45,194 nucleotides of DNA. It comes from Phellopilus nigrolimitatus (taxonomy: Eukaryota > Basidiomycota > Agaricomycetes > Hymenochaetales > Hymenochaetaceae). Positions within the stretch are counted from its first letter, which is position 1. The number at the start of each line of letters is the position of its first letter. Positions 1-10,996 of this stretch are shown here, one piece after another. The notes under the pieces were generated by a model. That model saw nothing but the letters and a program-made list of their open reading frames with translations. It did not search any database and had not been told where the DNA came from. The stretch is from positions 1 through 45,194 of the forward strand of contig JAJOHG010000208.1 in the NCBI GenBank assembly GCA_021029095.1. Direction: 5' to 3'. The translations under genes were made by a program, and so were the position numbers.

Positions 1-2466
1 AGGACGAGCGTTGTCAGCGCGTGGCTCAGCGCCGTACCGGGGTGTATGCTTCCGGACAATGCGTCCAGCAGTGCCAGCTGGTGCGAGAACGCCAGGCCTG
101 TACTGTTTCTGGCTGCGTCGCAGGCGGCCAGCACGGTAGACGCGATGGGAGCCCATGCCGCCGAGAATAAAGCTATGAAACGCATGTGGTGTGAACGTCG
201 ACATTTTGTTTTTTGGTCACAACTTGATATCATAGCAAGCATGGGAAACGCTTACCTTCATCCACGCCTTCTAAGCTAGCAAGCGTTCGCGCAAGTATGC
301 TTCCCGCTGCCTTGCTTTCCACGCGCAAGCGACCCAACGCGAGCTCCTCCCACACCCTAGCCACCTGTTCGCCGACGACCGCCGTCGTCTCCGGCGCCTC
401 TGTTCCATCCAAGCCTTTTGTAGAAGCTCTGGCGCGCTTGGAGAGGAGGACGAGGCACTCGAGCAGTGCGCTAAGGAACGCGGCGGAGCTCGTCGCGCGC
501 TCGAGCGACGAGAACGCGCGGCCGTCAAGCGCCGCCCAGAAGGACGCGAGGAAGTCCGCTCGCGCGGCCGCGTCTAGTATCTGTCCAGAGAAGCACTCGT
601 TTTTAAGTTGCGTTTTTGAAATGTTAGAAGTGACAGGCGCGTACCGAGCGCGGGATCGTCGAGAGGACGACGACGACTGTCGGGTAGCCCTGTATGGGCG
701 AACCGTGGCACCCGAGTTGCAGGAATTGTAAGAACTCGCGGTATGCCTCTGATTGCGTGCCTGCTTGGGCGGCAGGGACTTCATCATCGTGAGCGCCAGA
801 GGCGTCCGACGCGTTGTCCGCTTCGCCGTCTCCTTCTTCAGTGGCATTATGCTCTTCGCTCTTTGACGCAAGGACCGTCGCAGCGAGGTCGAGCTCCCAA
901 GCATTTGGAAACTCTAATAGTTGACGAAGGACGGTGAGAAATATCCTCGAGTTGGGCAGATCAGGCGTACTTACGCGTCAGGAAGACGAGCAGAGGCTCC
1001 CACATGAGTGCACGGACGCCTGCGTCGGGTTCCACCCACGCGGATCTTAGCACGGCGTGGCTCAGTATTTCTAGGTATGTGTTCTTCGCTGCTGCTAGAT
1101 ACACGAAACTTGTTAGAGGGTAATTTTCTTCTGACGGTGGAGGTAAGTAAGATAAAATACCTTTATGTCGTTTGAGGAGGCTTAGCAGGACCGCCCAGGA
1201 GACTTTGCGCACGATCGGCTGACTGTCGCCTATGAATCCCGATGAGGAGTCTACGTCGCAGAAAGGCGGAGAGGGGCCGTGGTATAGGCTGGTCCATAAT
1301 AGAGGAGAGGTTAGCAGTTCGGAAAGAGACTCGGATATAAACGTGTCCTGTTGTTCTGTCCAACGAAATGAAATAAGGAAAAATGGGAGTTTAATTTATA
1401 GTGTTTCTTAAAAGAACACTCGAACGCACCAAGCGTCCACTTCAACACACCCAACGCTCCGACGCGCAGTCTGCCATTCCGATCGCCTTCGCTCTCCTCC
1501 TCGTCCTCGGGTCTGCGTCCCACACCGTCCTCCTCCTGGACCGGCTTTGCAGCCGGCGGTGGCGGGGCGGGGACGTGCCTCGCCCCACCCTTGCCGTGCG
1601 GCAAGGCATGTGCAGGGAGCGAGGGCACGAATACGGGCTGCACGGGGTTCAGGTCCGCGTACACTCCAGCGGGGTCAAACAGTGCACGCTGGACGAATGC
1701 GAGCAGGAGGTCACGCGCACTGTCGTCGAGACGGAGGGCGGAGCCCGAAGCGGGGGACGAGCGGAAGACGAGATCCCAGGCGCGCCGCGCGTGTGTGGCG
1801 ACCTGGCGGTCGACGTCTTCCGCAGCCATGCACCAGCTGCCTAGGACAGCCGCGACCTGCGTGGCATCGCCTGCGTCCCGCAGGAAGGAGACGAGCTGCG
1901 CGCAGAGCGTCGGGATGCGGATGAGCGCCGTGTGGATCGCGGCGGCGAGGAGCCGGATGCGGCGCGAAGAGTGAAGAAGGAGAGAGGGGACATGGTGAAG
2001 CTGCTCGATGGGCGGCGCTAAGCATGGAGAATGAAATGAAACAGAGAATGGGGCGGCGGGGACTCACCCAGACGGGTAGGGACGTCGCGAGCGTCGGCTC
2101 GATCGCCGGGGCATCCGAACCACCTTTGAGCGCGGGGGCGACCCAGGCAGTCTGAAGGACCTCGAGAGCTTTGCGCTTAGTGACGGAGTCCTTCTTCGCA
2201 AGGCGACGCAGGACGATGTGGAGCTCAGGCGGCAACTGCTTCGCGATGCCCAGGCTGTCGAGCGGGTCCGGGCGGACGGCCACGGGCTTGGAGGGCGGAA
2301 TGAAGAGTTTAACACGCGGCTCGGCCGTCTTCCCCTTCCCCTTGTCCTTCTTCTTTTCCTTGGGGAGCGGGAGCTGCTGCTCGGTGCCGCCCGCCTTGCG
2401 CGCCGCGTGCTTCTTGCGCGTCGCAGAGGACGCAGAGGACGTGGCGGACTTGTGGCCCTTCGCCAT
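1..2466 (-). CDS. LTN1: E3 ubiquitin ligase listerin, N-terminal part (partial)
   Basis: Listerin is the RING E3 of the ribosome quality control complex; it ubiquitinates nascent chains on stalled 60S subunits. I start at the ATG at 2466 (MAKGHKSATSSASSATRKKH), a low-complexity Ser/Lys/Arg N-terminus usual for fungal Ltn1, followed by the family motif LPPELHIVLRRLAKKDSVTK. Phase-consistent exons (minus): 2466-2068, 2000-1430, 1355-1161, 1094-975, 913-645, 580-256, 172-1, giving about 683 residues of HEAT-type helices. Other typical stretches are LHHVPSLLLHSSRRIRLLAA and REFLQFLQLGCHGSPIQGYP. Fungal listerins are roughly 1,600-1,800 residues, so the C-terminal RING lies beyond the left edge. 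Nothing is broken in the part seen. The neighbouring kinase cassette ends only about 120 bp upstream of the start codon. The identification rests on motif memory, and I consider it strong. Confidence 0.9.
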
Positions 2467-3375
2467 TTTCCTTTCCGAATGAAACACTCAAGATCGTACG
2501 ATATATTCAGAAATAAGCGAGCAGGATTTTTTTTTAGAGGCAAAGGCAGTCTATAGCAGACTTTAAGCAAACTCGGAGTCACTCTTCGCACATCGTCCGG
2601 CATGTGGCTGCTGACTAATCCGCCGAAAAATGAGAATTTGTCCAAAAATCACTGAGAGTTAAGTCATGCCGTTGAATCTGTTTTTACCACTTCACTGACT
2701 TTTGTCGATCTATAGTACACTTTATTCCTGCCCGTCATATATATATTGGGGTCCTTTGCTTCAAATCGCAAACTCCGCCTTGGTTTTCCGAATCTACTCT
2801 GTTATGGATGGTACATTGGTATGTATCTACATACAGATGTTCGAAACTGTACTGCTCACTATTATTTAGCAGACCGACGGGCTCTAGCGAGCTCTTAAAA
2901 TTCTTGTAATCTAGACGCCGCTAATTTATGTTTCGTGTCAGGCAGAGAAGGGGACGTCGCTTCCTTTACCTTAAAGAGCTGAACCCTCGAAAACAGGATA
3001 GCAGAAAGGTTTTACCATCGATTCTGTGCATGTCGAACACTCCAAGCGCCTCTGACATACCGTGGAGCTCACTAGCACGCCGAAATTATGTCTATAGGAC
3101 CATGCGATTTCGAATCCTCGCAGTACGGTATTATGTTTGTTTTCTTCTTTATTATACCTTTTCTTTATTCAGACTTCGGGAGAAGTGTTAAGTCTGCACG
3201 TCAGCTCCGGATATGCTCAAACTGTAATTATATTGGCCTCTGTACTATACAGTAATAGTGTGATTTTGTATGAAGATTCTAACTTCACAAACATGTCCGA
3301 TTACTTGTACGGATGAACATCGTGAGATCAGTCCTCTCTTCCATTTCTGCGAAGTAGCTTACCGATGTCTACGAT
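2467..3375. other. Upstream region of LTN1 and distal end of left cassette
   Basis: The first ~120 bp are the LTN1 upstream region. From about 2588 the sequence is the outer end of the cassette and matches the reverse complement of 33114-33722. Around 2937-3143 I count about 12 mismatches in about 205 aligned bases (about 94% identity). An 87-codon ATG-initiated frame (2928-3191, plus) is open in both copies (right copy 33353-33114). Most of the nucleotide differences change amino acids, so I do not call it a gene. It could be the 3' untranslated part of the kinase transcript or a decayed gene. Confidence 0.5.
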
Positions 3376-4946
3376 TTACAGGTGGTGGCGTGCTTGGTAT
3401 GCCCGTGGGTCTCGAGGATACTGGAATATACCCCCTGCGGCATCCATAAGTCTTTGTCGTTCATATTCACAGTTTTCAAATGTGCAGGGAGTCTGCCTGT
3501 AGTACTCTACGCCACGAGCTGGTTCCCGACTCTCTGGACCTTTTGGAATCCACTATAAAGCCAAATTTGATTATGACATCTGGACATACTAGAGTGAAAC
3601 TCCATACATTATGCCTTAATGCCTCGCTTGCTGACATGCGACGTTGAGAGTCAGTTTCACGCATCAAAAGATGCCGGACGAAATGGAGAGCTATGGAAAA
3701 TGATAAGCGGATACAGCCTGACTGTTTTGTTTGGAATACGTGGCTTGAGTAGTCTATGTTTCGGACTAAAAGATTTTTTTCCTGTTGTATGATTGGGTTA
3801 TTTTTAGGGTCGTAGAATGGACTTTTCCCAACCAGTAGTTCATAAGTCATTACACTGTGATCAAGAATTGCAAATAAGGTGGTAAACTTCTGGTATTATA
3901 TAATCACATACCCGACGGCCCAGCAGTCTACTCTTATACTCTGATCATAACCCTTAATGGTTTCTGGTGCCATATACCCAGGGGTTCCAGTTATTGTGTT
4001 TATCCTGTAGTTTGGCATGAAATCGATTTCTGCTCTGTTGGCAATCAATCTTAAGTCACAAAGTCGGCACGAGTATAGGATAATGACACTCACAACCCAA
4101 AATCGACTATCCTCAGCGAATTCTCATATCGATCCCCGTACATTATGTTTTCAAGTCTGTTTAACCACGTCACCTATTAGTTATGAAGTCAAAAAAGGGT
4201 ATAAAATAAGATCAGTACTTTAGATCTCTATGACAGATGTTCAAGTCATGAAGATATGACACCCCAGACAATATCTGTCTAAAATCCAATCAGTCACTTG
4301 CACTGATCAGCATGCTCTGAAAGCACCATATATTTCATTACCTTATGGTATTTGCAGCCGCACGATCAGGATATGGACCTCTGGCATTAAGCCGATCAAG
4401 TAAAGATCCACCTTTCAGAAGGGTTGTTGCAATTAGATACGAATTATGTAGTTCAGCTCCGTGATAACAGTGCATCTATTTATACGATCAATGATGCACA
4501 GTTAAAGCACATGTTAGTGATCAATGGTTGAAGCTCAGCACATGCAAGTAACTTACAAGGTGAGAGTATCCCGGGTTGCCCTCTTCGGCAGTATCTCTTA
4601 TCTTTCTCAGCGCTGTGACTTCCTTCATGACGGATATTCTGCTGCTACTGTTCTTCCAGATCACCTTTACGGCGACAGTCTTCTTTTTTCCTGGTCTATT
4701 TCGATGCTCCCAATCACATTCCTTTAAAAAAAAAAAAAAAAAAAAAAACAGATGATAGTGCGTTCAAATTCAATGAATGCATTGCAAAATCCCTGATTCA
4801 CGTACCCAGACTTGCCCGTGGCCTCCTCTCCCGAGAATCTTCTTATAATGATAGATCCCATGATCGGTAGTGTCGAAGCCTGCATATTGGGGTGGAACAT
4901 ATCTTTGGGGAGTATAGCCGAGATGACTCAGATGTCTAGGCAGCAT
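3376..4946 (-). CDS. Serine/threonine protein kinase (cassette kinase, intact copy)
   Basis: Transfers phosphate from ATP to Ser/Thr residues; substrate unknown. Eight phase-consistent exons (minus): 4946-4806, 4721-4557, 4475-4342, 4278-4219, 4156-4094, 4034-3912, 3854-3590, 3552-3376, giving 375 residues. Landmarks: glycine loop GRGGHGQVW (39-47), VAVK with Lys66, alpha-C Glu81, HRDLK (163-167), Asn170, DFG (185-187), GTPGYMAPE (204-212), and the subdomain XI segment QRRMSASEALRHNVW. The loop and the APE region look CAMK/CHK2-like, but I do not assign a subfamily. The C-terminal tail after the kinase fold (ENCEYERQRLMDAAGG...) is conserved in the right copy. The 23-A run at 4726-4748 lies in intron 1 and reads as the polypyrimidine tract. 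In exon 7 the left copy lacks a splice donor present in the right copy, but the retained sequence stays open and in frame. There is no sign of secretion or membrane anchoring. Confidence 0.82.
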
Positions 4947-6487
4947 GTAGATTCTAGATTTATCTGGTCTTCAATTAGATATTGTGAGTAGATTTGATTG
5001 TCCGACTCTTCACTCCTGTGCTTTAAATTTGTCTTATACGCTGTAATTTGCCCCATCGCGAGTAGAGCTCGTTAATAAAATGTCGTATCCAAACCTGGCA
5101 ATGTACAGCAAAACTGAGGAAGAACTGTTGAACAAAAACTTATCACTCTGATGTGGGAATAGTATCAAAAGAGCGCGCCTCTGGGTAGTTTGCAAGTAAA
5201 GTTGATCTTACATTAGTCATTGCAAACATTGTATGCACGGTTTCAGAGGCTGGGCTTCGAGTTGTACTATCACCCGATATCGCTCGAACGCTTCCGACAA
5301 CGAAACATTGCTCTTAGTTTTGCTGCCTACAGTCTTTGCCTATTTCTTCTGTTGAGATCAATGCCACTGGTCCAAGTACCAGGGAGATAACTGTTTTTAC
5401 TAGTTGACATAACCTATGCGTACTAACTCTGATAAAGCGAAACTACTCGTAACTTTGCTCATACAACTTTAGCTCTCATCTGCAAGTTCTGCCTCGGTAG
5501 ATCGATTATCACGATCTTGAGGTACTTTAGTGCGATTTACCTCTTGCGGTCGCCGGCACTAATGCACGGCTAATTTGCAACGGGCTCTTCCCTCTTGCGG
5601 ATCGCGCAACATTGCGACCGTTGCAAATGCTAGTGGTACTTTGCACCTATCTCTGGCCCTCAGAGTTTAGCAGTATCGCATAAACCAATTACGTGGAAAA
5701 AAAATCAATGTGTTCGAAGAAATGCTGTATTTAAAATCCAGAAGTACAGTGGACGGGACAAACTCGCAGCCCTAAAACGATCAAAAGGATGGCAGTAACG
5801 AATCATGGCGTACGGAGACGAAGATTAAGAGGCTGCTGTAACTGAGATATGATTGAGAGGAAGCGTCAATTGTCAGCGGGGTCGACATATCCCACCCCCA
5901 AAAAAGAGAATATGGAAGAATAGGCCGCAGATGGCGTTCATTAAACGTTAGAAGGGGAGGGGAGAGACTGCCATTAGTACTTATGCTGCATCGCAGGCTG
6001 CGCGACATGCGCGCCCCCGACGAGCGTCCGCTGCATCGCGAAGCGTCCGACGTCTGTTGTTGACGTGCTCAAAATCTGAACGCATTTATCACTAGTGACC
6101 GTTACCGGTCACGTTTGGTAAGCACGAGTACATATGTAATCCGTAACACGACGTATCACCATATACGGTAGTGATACCGTATATGGTGATACGTCGTATT
6201 ACGGACCATATTAATATTGAACGTACCAGGATACGTCACACTGCATAGCCCTATCCTTCCAGCTCATAATGGTGCCTTGTACAGCCGATATGTAATCTTA
6301 AAAACAAATACTGTCAAAAGACATCAGAGGGCGCCATTTTTTGGTTTAACTTTTATATACAGTCAGCATTTCCATCCTTATCGAACAGCACCATGACGAG
6401 ATGCGGTTCTTGTACATAGACTTAGATCCCACAGAATGTGTGGAAATTTGGGCACGTTATGGATTTCATCATTAATTGAGCTGGCTC
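4947..6487. other. Cassette spacer between kinase and gene B; no gene seen
   Basis: About 1.5 kb upstream of the kinase with no open frame I can support. Parts match the right copy (5050-5340 against 31430-31740, and 6080-6480 against about 21880-22260). It holds the kinase promoter by position, a 30-bp-arm hairpin at 6141-6204, and a sequence at about 5540-5640 that also occurs near 22790-22870. I see nothing else. Confidence 0.5.
6141..6204. repeat. Near-perfect hairpin, 30-bp arms, 4-nt loop
   Basis: Arm 6141-6170 is the reverse complement of 6175-6204 with one mismatch, around the loop GTGA. The right cassette has a different, much weaker palindrome at the matching place (near 22190-22225), while the flanks align well on both sides. 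That suggests a small palindromic insertion or rearrangement in one copy. Confidence 0.85.
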
Positions 6488-6643
6488 TTATTTTCCTTCA
6501 ACGTTGTGTGCAATGATCACTGCCAGGACACATGAGAACAGCAATACAGGTGTCCGGAGATCGACACTGTTCAGCCAATCACGAAGAAGTGGCTTGTCTT
6601 GCGCTTGCACAAGCAGAGCCCGAAGAAGTTCAACGTGGTCCAT
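6488..6643 (-). CDS. Cassette protein B, small protein with C-terminal hydrophobic segment
   Basis: Unrecognised. From the ATG at 6643 it encodes 51 residues: MDHVELLRALLVQAQDKPLL, then a charged RDWLNSVDLRT stretch, a hydrophobic segment (PVLLFSCVLAVIIA, about residues 33-46) and a short polar end HNVEGK. That layout suggests a tail-anchored membrane protein. The frame is open further upstream to about 6750, where an AG acceptor could join an earlier exon, so the protein may be longer (about 85 residues). It sits between gene A (stop at 6838) and the kinase, all on the minus strand. A TATA-like ATATAAA lies near 6765. The right-hand copy (21649-21867) keeps the first half but has lost the hydrophobic segment to an insertion of roughly 80 bp. 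Confidence 0.5.
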   Translation of the reverse strand: MDHVELLRALLVQAQDKPLLRDWLNSVDLRTPVLLFSCVLAVIIAHNVEGK

Positions 6644-6837
6644 CGACACGTCTCTTATTCTACGACCTACAACTGGTGCATGGTGAATATCTAGAAGAGG
6701 CACTCGTAGATCGCTGATCCAGCCTGGTGCAATTCTCGCATTTGCTCATCTGAACATGCTCCTTTATATGCGATATACTTGCCTCCCGACGTAGGTACAA
6801 CATAGTTTATTATCTATTACCGCCAGTAGGAAGCAGG

Positions 6838-7535
6838 TTAGCCATGATTTGCCATGATTTCTTCGTCCATCTCAGCCAATGCTTTCTTTTCTTCAGCGGA
6901 GTCATCTGGTTTGAATTCATAATAGCGGAGAACTTGCGGCGGCTTATTCTTTTTTGTTAAACTTGCTATATTTGCGTCACGATCAAAACCTTGTTCGACT
7001 GGACAGGTGTAGACAAATGAATTGTGCATACCTCTCAAAATCGTTTTATTGGGATAACTGACATATGAGATACTTACTTCACCTTTGGATTTAGCAACCC
7101 AGTCTGGCAATGGCAGACAGATAAGATGTGCCGTCAGCATTTTGCAGCAATTGCGAGACAAATGGCAGACAACGCACAATCCCTAAAGGCAAAACGGTCT
7201 GATGTGTCCGATTTTCCCGCCTTTGATGAGAAACTGCTGCTTAAGAGGAAACGCTAAAAACTCTCACCTTCAAGGTGCTCCTTTCCGACGACCTCAAAGC
7301 TTTTACTGGATCGAGTATCGGTATTTTGTGCCATTGGGAGAAATTGCGCTTCTAATAGTAACAGAATCTGAATCTTTTAGAAACTTATGAGCATTATCGT
7401 ACTCGATGACCGTCTTATATACGTAGCACTGAAGGCTGTGTAGAAATGACGCAAGGGAGCATGAGCATATCGAGATGTAATGCAGTTTGCTGAATGGGTA
7501 AACGAGTATATTTTCAAGGCAAGTACTAACCTACC
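6838..7535 (-). CDS. Cassette protein A, unrecognised multi-exon protein (5' end unresolved)
   Basis: No family recognised. Phase-consistent exons (minus): ...-7535, 7428-7307, 7233-7178, 7103-7032, 6965-6838 (stop TAA at 6838). Translated pieces include VIEYDNAHKFLKDSDSVTIR, SPNGTKYRYS, KAGKSDTSDRFAFRDYWVAK, KGEVSISY and a charged helical tail EEKKALAEMDEEIMANHG. It reads as a beta-rich domain followed by a short acidic/basic helix. The frame was chosen because it alone runs through all junctions and is conserved in two other copies: exons of 56 nt recur at 21004-21059 and 45124-45179, and the next exon is 72, 72 and 69 nt. The start codon is not identified; exon 1 extends upstream of 7535, possibly with a further exon. 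No signal peptide or membrane segment is visible in the part seen. Confidence 0.6.
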
Positions 7536-8452
7536 TCTCGCCCGAGCCGAACCTCCGGTACTATCGCTACGCGAGTAAAGAGCAACACTTTGCATGTTAT
7601 CAAACTAGTCGTCAAAGTAGGTTATGATGCGTAAATGTTTGTCCGTCGGTGGTAAAAGGGATTGACCCAGAGGACGTTGAGGTTAGTTCTGCGCCACGAG
7701 GAACGAACAGGTCACGAATTGTCCGGCGCCACTCGACCATCCTGACCTCTAGAGACTGAGATATCGTGGCAACCAGGAACTTTGCTACATTTTCGTCTTG
7801 CATAGTTGCGCAATATTTTTATTATGACGCCATAGGAAATTTAGAGAGCACGTAGCGCGATGGGGAGAATAGCAAGTACACGATGCATAGTTGTTATGAT
7901 TTTTGTGGCGTAACAACTCGGAAGACTTCTGCCGACAATGACGTAATCTTCCCTTCTGGGCTCGTGACCAGCCACAAGTCTTTTCCGATAGACTACCGTT
8001 CGTGGCCGCTGGGTGTAAGCCGGGATTAGAACAGCGGGCACTCTATAAATCCTCCTCTTCCTTCTTGGTGCTTTTTCTTGAGCGAATTGTTCTGTCAACG
8101 TCTTCGCTGCATCTCGCATTGACCACTTAGCATGTCTTTTGTCCGACGCGGCAGTCCGCTACCCAGCAGACTCTTCCGATCATGTGTATTCCCCGCAGAT
8201 TCCTCCGGTTGAAACTTCACCAGCCTCTCCTTCATCTTTCGATCAGGCTCACAGATTCTGCGCGTCTGTCTTCGCGTCTGGAAGAAATCTGCGTCGGCCC
8301 GTCTACTGCTTGTCATGCAAAGACTTTGCCCAAGAATATGAGAAGCAAAGACACGCGCTCTATCATGGGGTGCGAGTTATATATTGCAACGCTCATTAAA
8401 TAAAACGGCTGTTGAGCTTGAGTGCAGCAAGCGCTCGCTGGGTCCAATCAAA
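7536..8452. other. Cassette end and carboxylesterase upstream region
   Basis: The 5' part of the cassette (first exons or leader of gene A) continues to about 7888, where similarity to the right copy (20307) fades. From 7889 to 8452 there are short open frames on both strands that I cannot support as genes. The last ~80 bp form the promoter of the carboxylesterase. Confidence 0.45.
8377..8385 (+). promoter_or_regulatory. TATA-like box upstream of the carboxylesterase
   Basis: TTATATATT about 70 bp before the ATG at 8453. Position and sequence fit a core promoter; there is no other evidence. Confidence 0.45.
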
Positions 8453-10996
8453 ATGCCTTGTGTCCATGCACCAGGGCACGCACTTCCGAAAACATTCCTG
8501 GTTCTGCTGCTTGCATGCACGCTCGCGGGCGCCGCGGACGCGCTGCCCGCGCTCTCCTCGCCGCTCGGGCCCGTCGTGAACCTTGGGTACGCCGCTTTCG
8601 CGGGGAACAGCACGTCCCCGGAAGGCCAGGCGGACGGGCCGGTCACGTTCTTCGGCGGGATCCCGTACGCGCAGCCGCCGCGCGGCGACCTGCGCTTCCG
8701 CGCGCCGGCGCCGCTCGACGAGCGCGTCGTGGACGCGGGAAGCGTGCCCGTCACGGACGCGCGGAACTGGGGCCCGGCGTGCATACAGCAGCCGGCGGTG
8801 GTCGGCGTCGGGTCGGAGGGTGCGTGGGCCGCAGCCGGCGGGTGCTTGGAGCGCTCTGAGCCATGAGTTGATCGACTGATGTGACAGACTGCTTGAAATT
8901 GAATATCTGGAAACCGAGCGATGCGAAGGAAGGCGACAAGCTTCCTGTCATTTTCTACATCCATGTGCGCTACCCATTCGCTTTTCTCACTCTCGACTGA
9001 CAAGACGTCACGGTCATCTAATTCCACAGGGAGGCGGCAATATCTACGGGGTGCGTCTTGCTCCTCTTTATCTCCCGGCGACCGCTTTTGACGTATCAAC
9101 CGCGCCACAGACACCGCAGGGCTTCCCGCTATACGACTGGGTCAACCAGTCCTCGCCGAAGATCGTCGGCGTGAGCGTCGGCTACCGCCTCGGGCTGATG
9201 GGCTTCCTCGCCGGCGCGGCGGTGCAGGCCGACGGCGCGGCGAACGCGGGGCTGCTCGACCAGCGCGCGGCGCTCGAGTGGGTGCAGCGCCACATCGCGA
9301 GCTTCGGCGGCGATCCCGGCGCGGTGACGATCGACGGCGAGAGCGCGGGCGGCGCAAACGTCGTGATACACATCGTCTCGTATGGCGGTGCGTGCGCCCG
9401 TGCGCTTTTGTTTGCAGGGGAGTTGGGCAGCTGACGTGAATAGGTAGGGACGAAGCCGGCCCCGTTCAGGGGCGGGATCGCGCAGTCGATTGGGTATGGC
9501 CCGGTATCGACGGCGGAGGAAGCGGACGCGCTCTTTGGTCAGTGCGAAAGAAAGCATACAATTCACCGCCTTGACTGCGAACCGCAGAGAACGTGACGGG
9601 CGTCGTCGGATGTCCCAGCACCGGCGCGCAGGCCATGCCGTGCCTGCGAAACGCTTCAGTCGGTCCGTACCTCTCCTCTATTCCACGCTGTACGCCTTCT
9701 CTGACTCTAGGCGCCCCACGCGTATGCAGGCGCGCTGGTCGCCGCGATCAACCACGTCTCGTACGGGCGCATCTCGCCGGGGCCCGTCGTCGACGGGCCT
9801 GGCGGCTTTCTCCCCGCACTGCCCTCCGCGCTCATCGCAGCGGGCAACTTCAGCGCGGTTGCGTTCGTCGGGGGCCACTGCACGAACGACGGGCGTACGT
9901 TCGTCGGCGGCACCCCCGCTCAGTTCGTGACGGACGCGGACATCGCGGCGCTCACGTTCGGGCGCCTCGGAGAGCACGTGGTGCGTCGCGCGCTCTGGCT
10001 GGGCTGTTTTTCTTGTGGCCCGTCCCAAGGGATTCGCTCTGCTGACTTAATTTTTGTCAAAATTTAGACGGAGGAGTTGATCCAGGAGGCGCTTGCGCTG
10101 TACCCCGCGCCTGGGGCGCCTGGCAGCCCGTACGCGACGCAGTACGCCCGCGCGGCGGAGATCGCGCAGGATACCGTCTTCAGCTGCATGTGCGTTCGCC
10201 GTCGTTCCCTGACTCCTTCGAATTCTTTGTGGGATAGACCGGCCGTTTACCTATTCTTCCCGCTTCTTTGTTAATTTCTCCTGCAGGGACTGGTTTCTCG
10301 CGCAAAAGTTGCAGGAGAAGGGCGTGGAGAACGTCTATACGTACAGGTAAGACAGATGAAGGAGTTGAAGCTGGATGTTTTGTTTTGTGTGTTTTATTGA
10401 CGGCGTTGCAGGTTCAACACGCCGGACCCTATTGTGCTCGCAGAGTTCCCGTATGAGGGCGTCATGCACACGTCGGACCTTTTCTTCCTCTTCGATGGTG
10501 GGCAGATTTCGCTTTATGTTTTTTTTTTTTGCACCCGTTTGAACTATTTCTCCAGGCACAAAGTGCGTCTGCTAGTGATAATTGAGCGAATTCTGTTGGG
10601 TACTGAAAGCATGCGCGCCTTCCGACGCCAGTAAGCTGCCGAACGCCGGCGCCAACTTTACAGCATTCAACGAGGTGCGTTTTCTCTCCACGCCTCCGCC
10701 GTCAGCATAACCTGGAGCCCTTCATTTAGACGGAAGCGCCGCTCTCGCAGGAGGCGATTGCGTTCTGGACATCCTTCGTGAGCTCGGGGGACCCGTCGAC
10801 GAGCCGGGCGGCGTTCTCGCCGGCGTGGCCGGGGTTTGCGACGGGCGCGCGGATGGTGCTGACGGAGGCCGCGAACGCGAGCGCGAGTGCGGCGGGGCGC
10901 GCGACGGCGTCGGGTATGGAGGACACGCCGGCGAGCCAGATCCAGCGGTGCGAGTTCTGGATGTCGCTGAACGTGACCGCGCAGACGCGGGTCTGA
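8453..10996 (+). CDS. Secreted type-B carboxylesterase/lipase
   Basis: Serine hydrolase of the carboxylesterase type-B family, hydrolysing ester bonds; the natural substrate cannot be read from sequence. Twelve phase-consistent exons: 8453-8819, 8888-8964, 9030-9050, 9111-9387, 9448-9537, 9588-9658, 9711-9980, 10068-10189, 10287-10346, 10412-10497, 10610-10674, 10730-10996, giving 590 residues, slightly long for the family. An N-terminal hydrophobic stretch ([13 protein letters not shown]) predicts a signal peptide. Landmarks: [20 protein letters not shown], oxyanion-hole YIHGGGNIYG, nucleophile elbow GESAGG (Ser about 233), the acidic-residue region [10 protein letters not shown] (Asp where many members have Glu), and GVMHTSDL (His about 471). 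Exon 3 is a 21-nt microexon encoding GGGNIYG, the core of the oxyanion hole. Introns are short with GTGCGN-type donors. Coding GC is very high. Confidence 0.93.

Larger units (their letters stand above)
2588..7888 (-). repeat. Left kinase/A/B cassette (arm of large inverted repeat)
   Basis: This 5.3-kb segment is repeated in inverted orientation at 20307-33722 (5.2 kb after removal of the inserted transposon). Matching landmarks, left to right: CACATCGTCCGGCATGTG at 2588 against the reverse complement ending near 33722; the kinase; a stretch near 5050-5340 matching 31430-31740; gene B; gene A; and GCATCGTGT near 7888 matching 20308. In cassette orientation the order is A, B, a non-coding spacer, then kinase. 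I found no terminal inverted repeats, target duplication or transposase for the unit itself. The boundaries are by eye and may be off by tens of bases. The left copy keeps open frames that are damaged in the right copy. Confidence 0.85.

Noticed and set aside
2928..3191. 87-codon plus-strand frame in the cassette end
   Set aside because: Open in both copies, but most nucleotide differences change the amino acid, so there is no sign of protein-level constraint.
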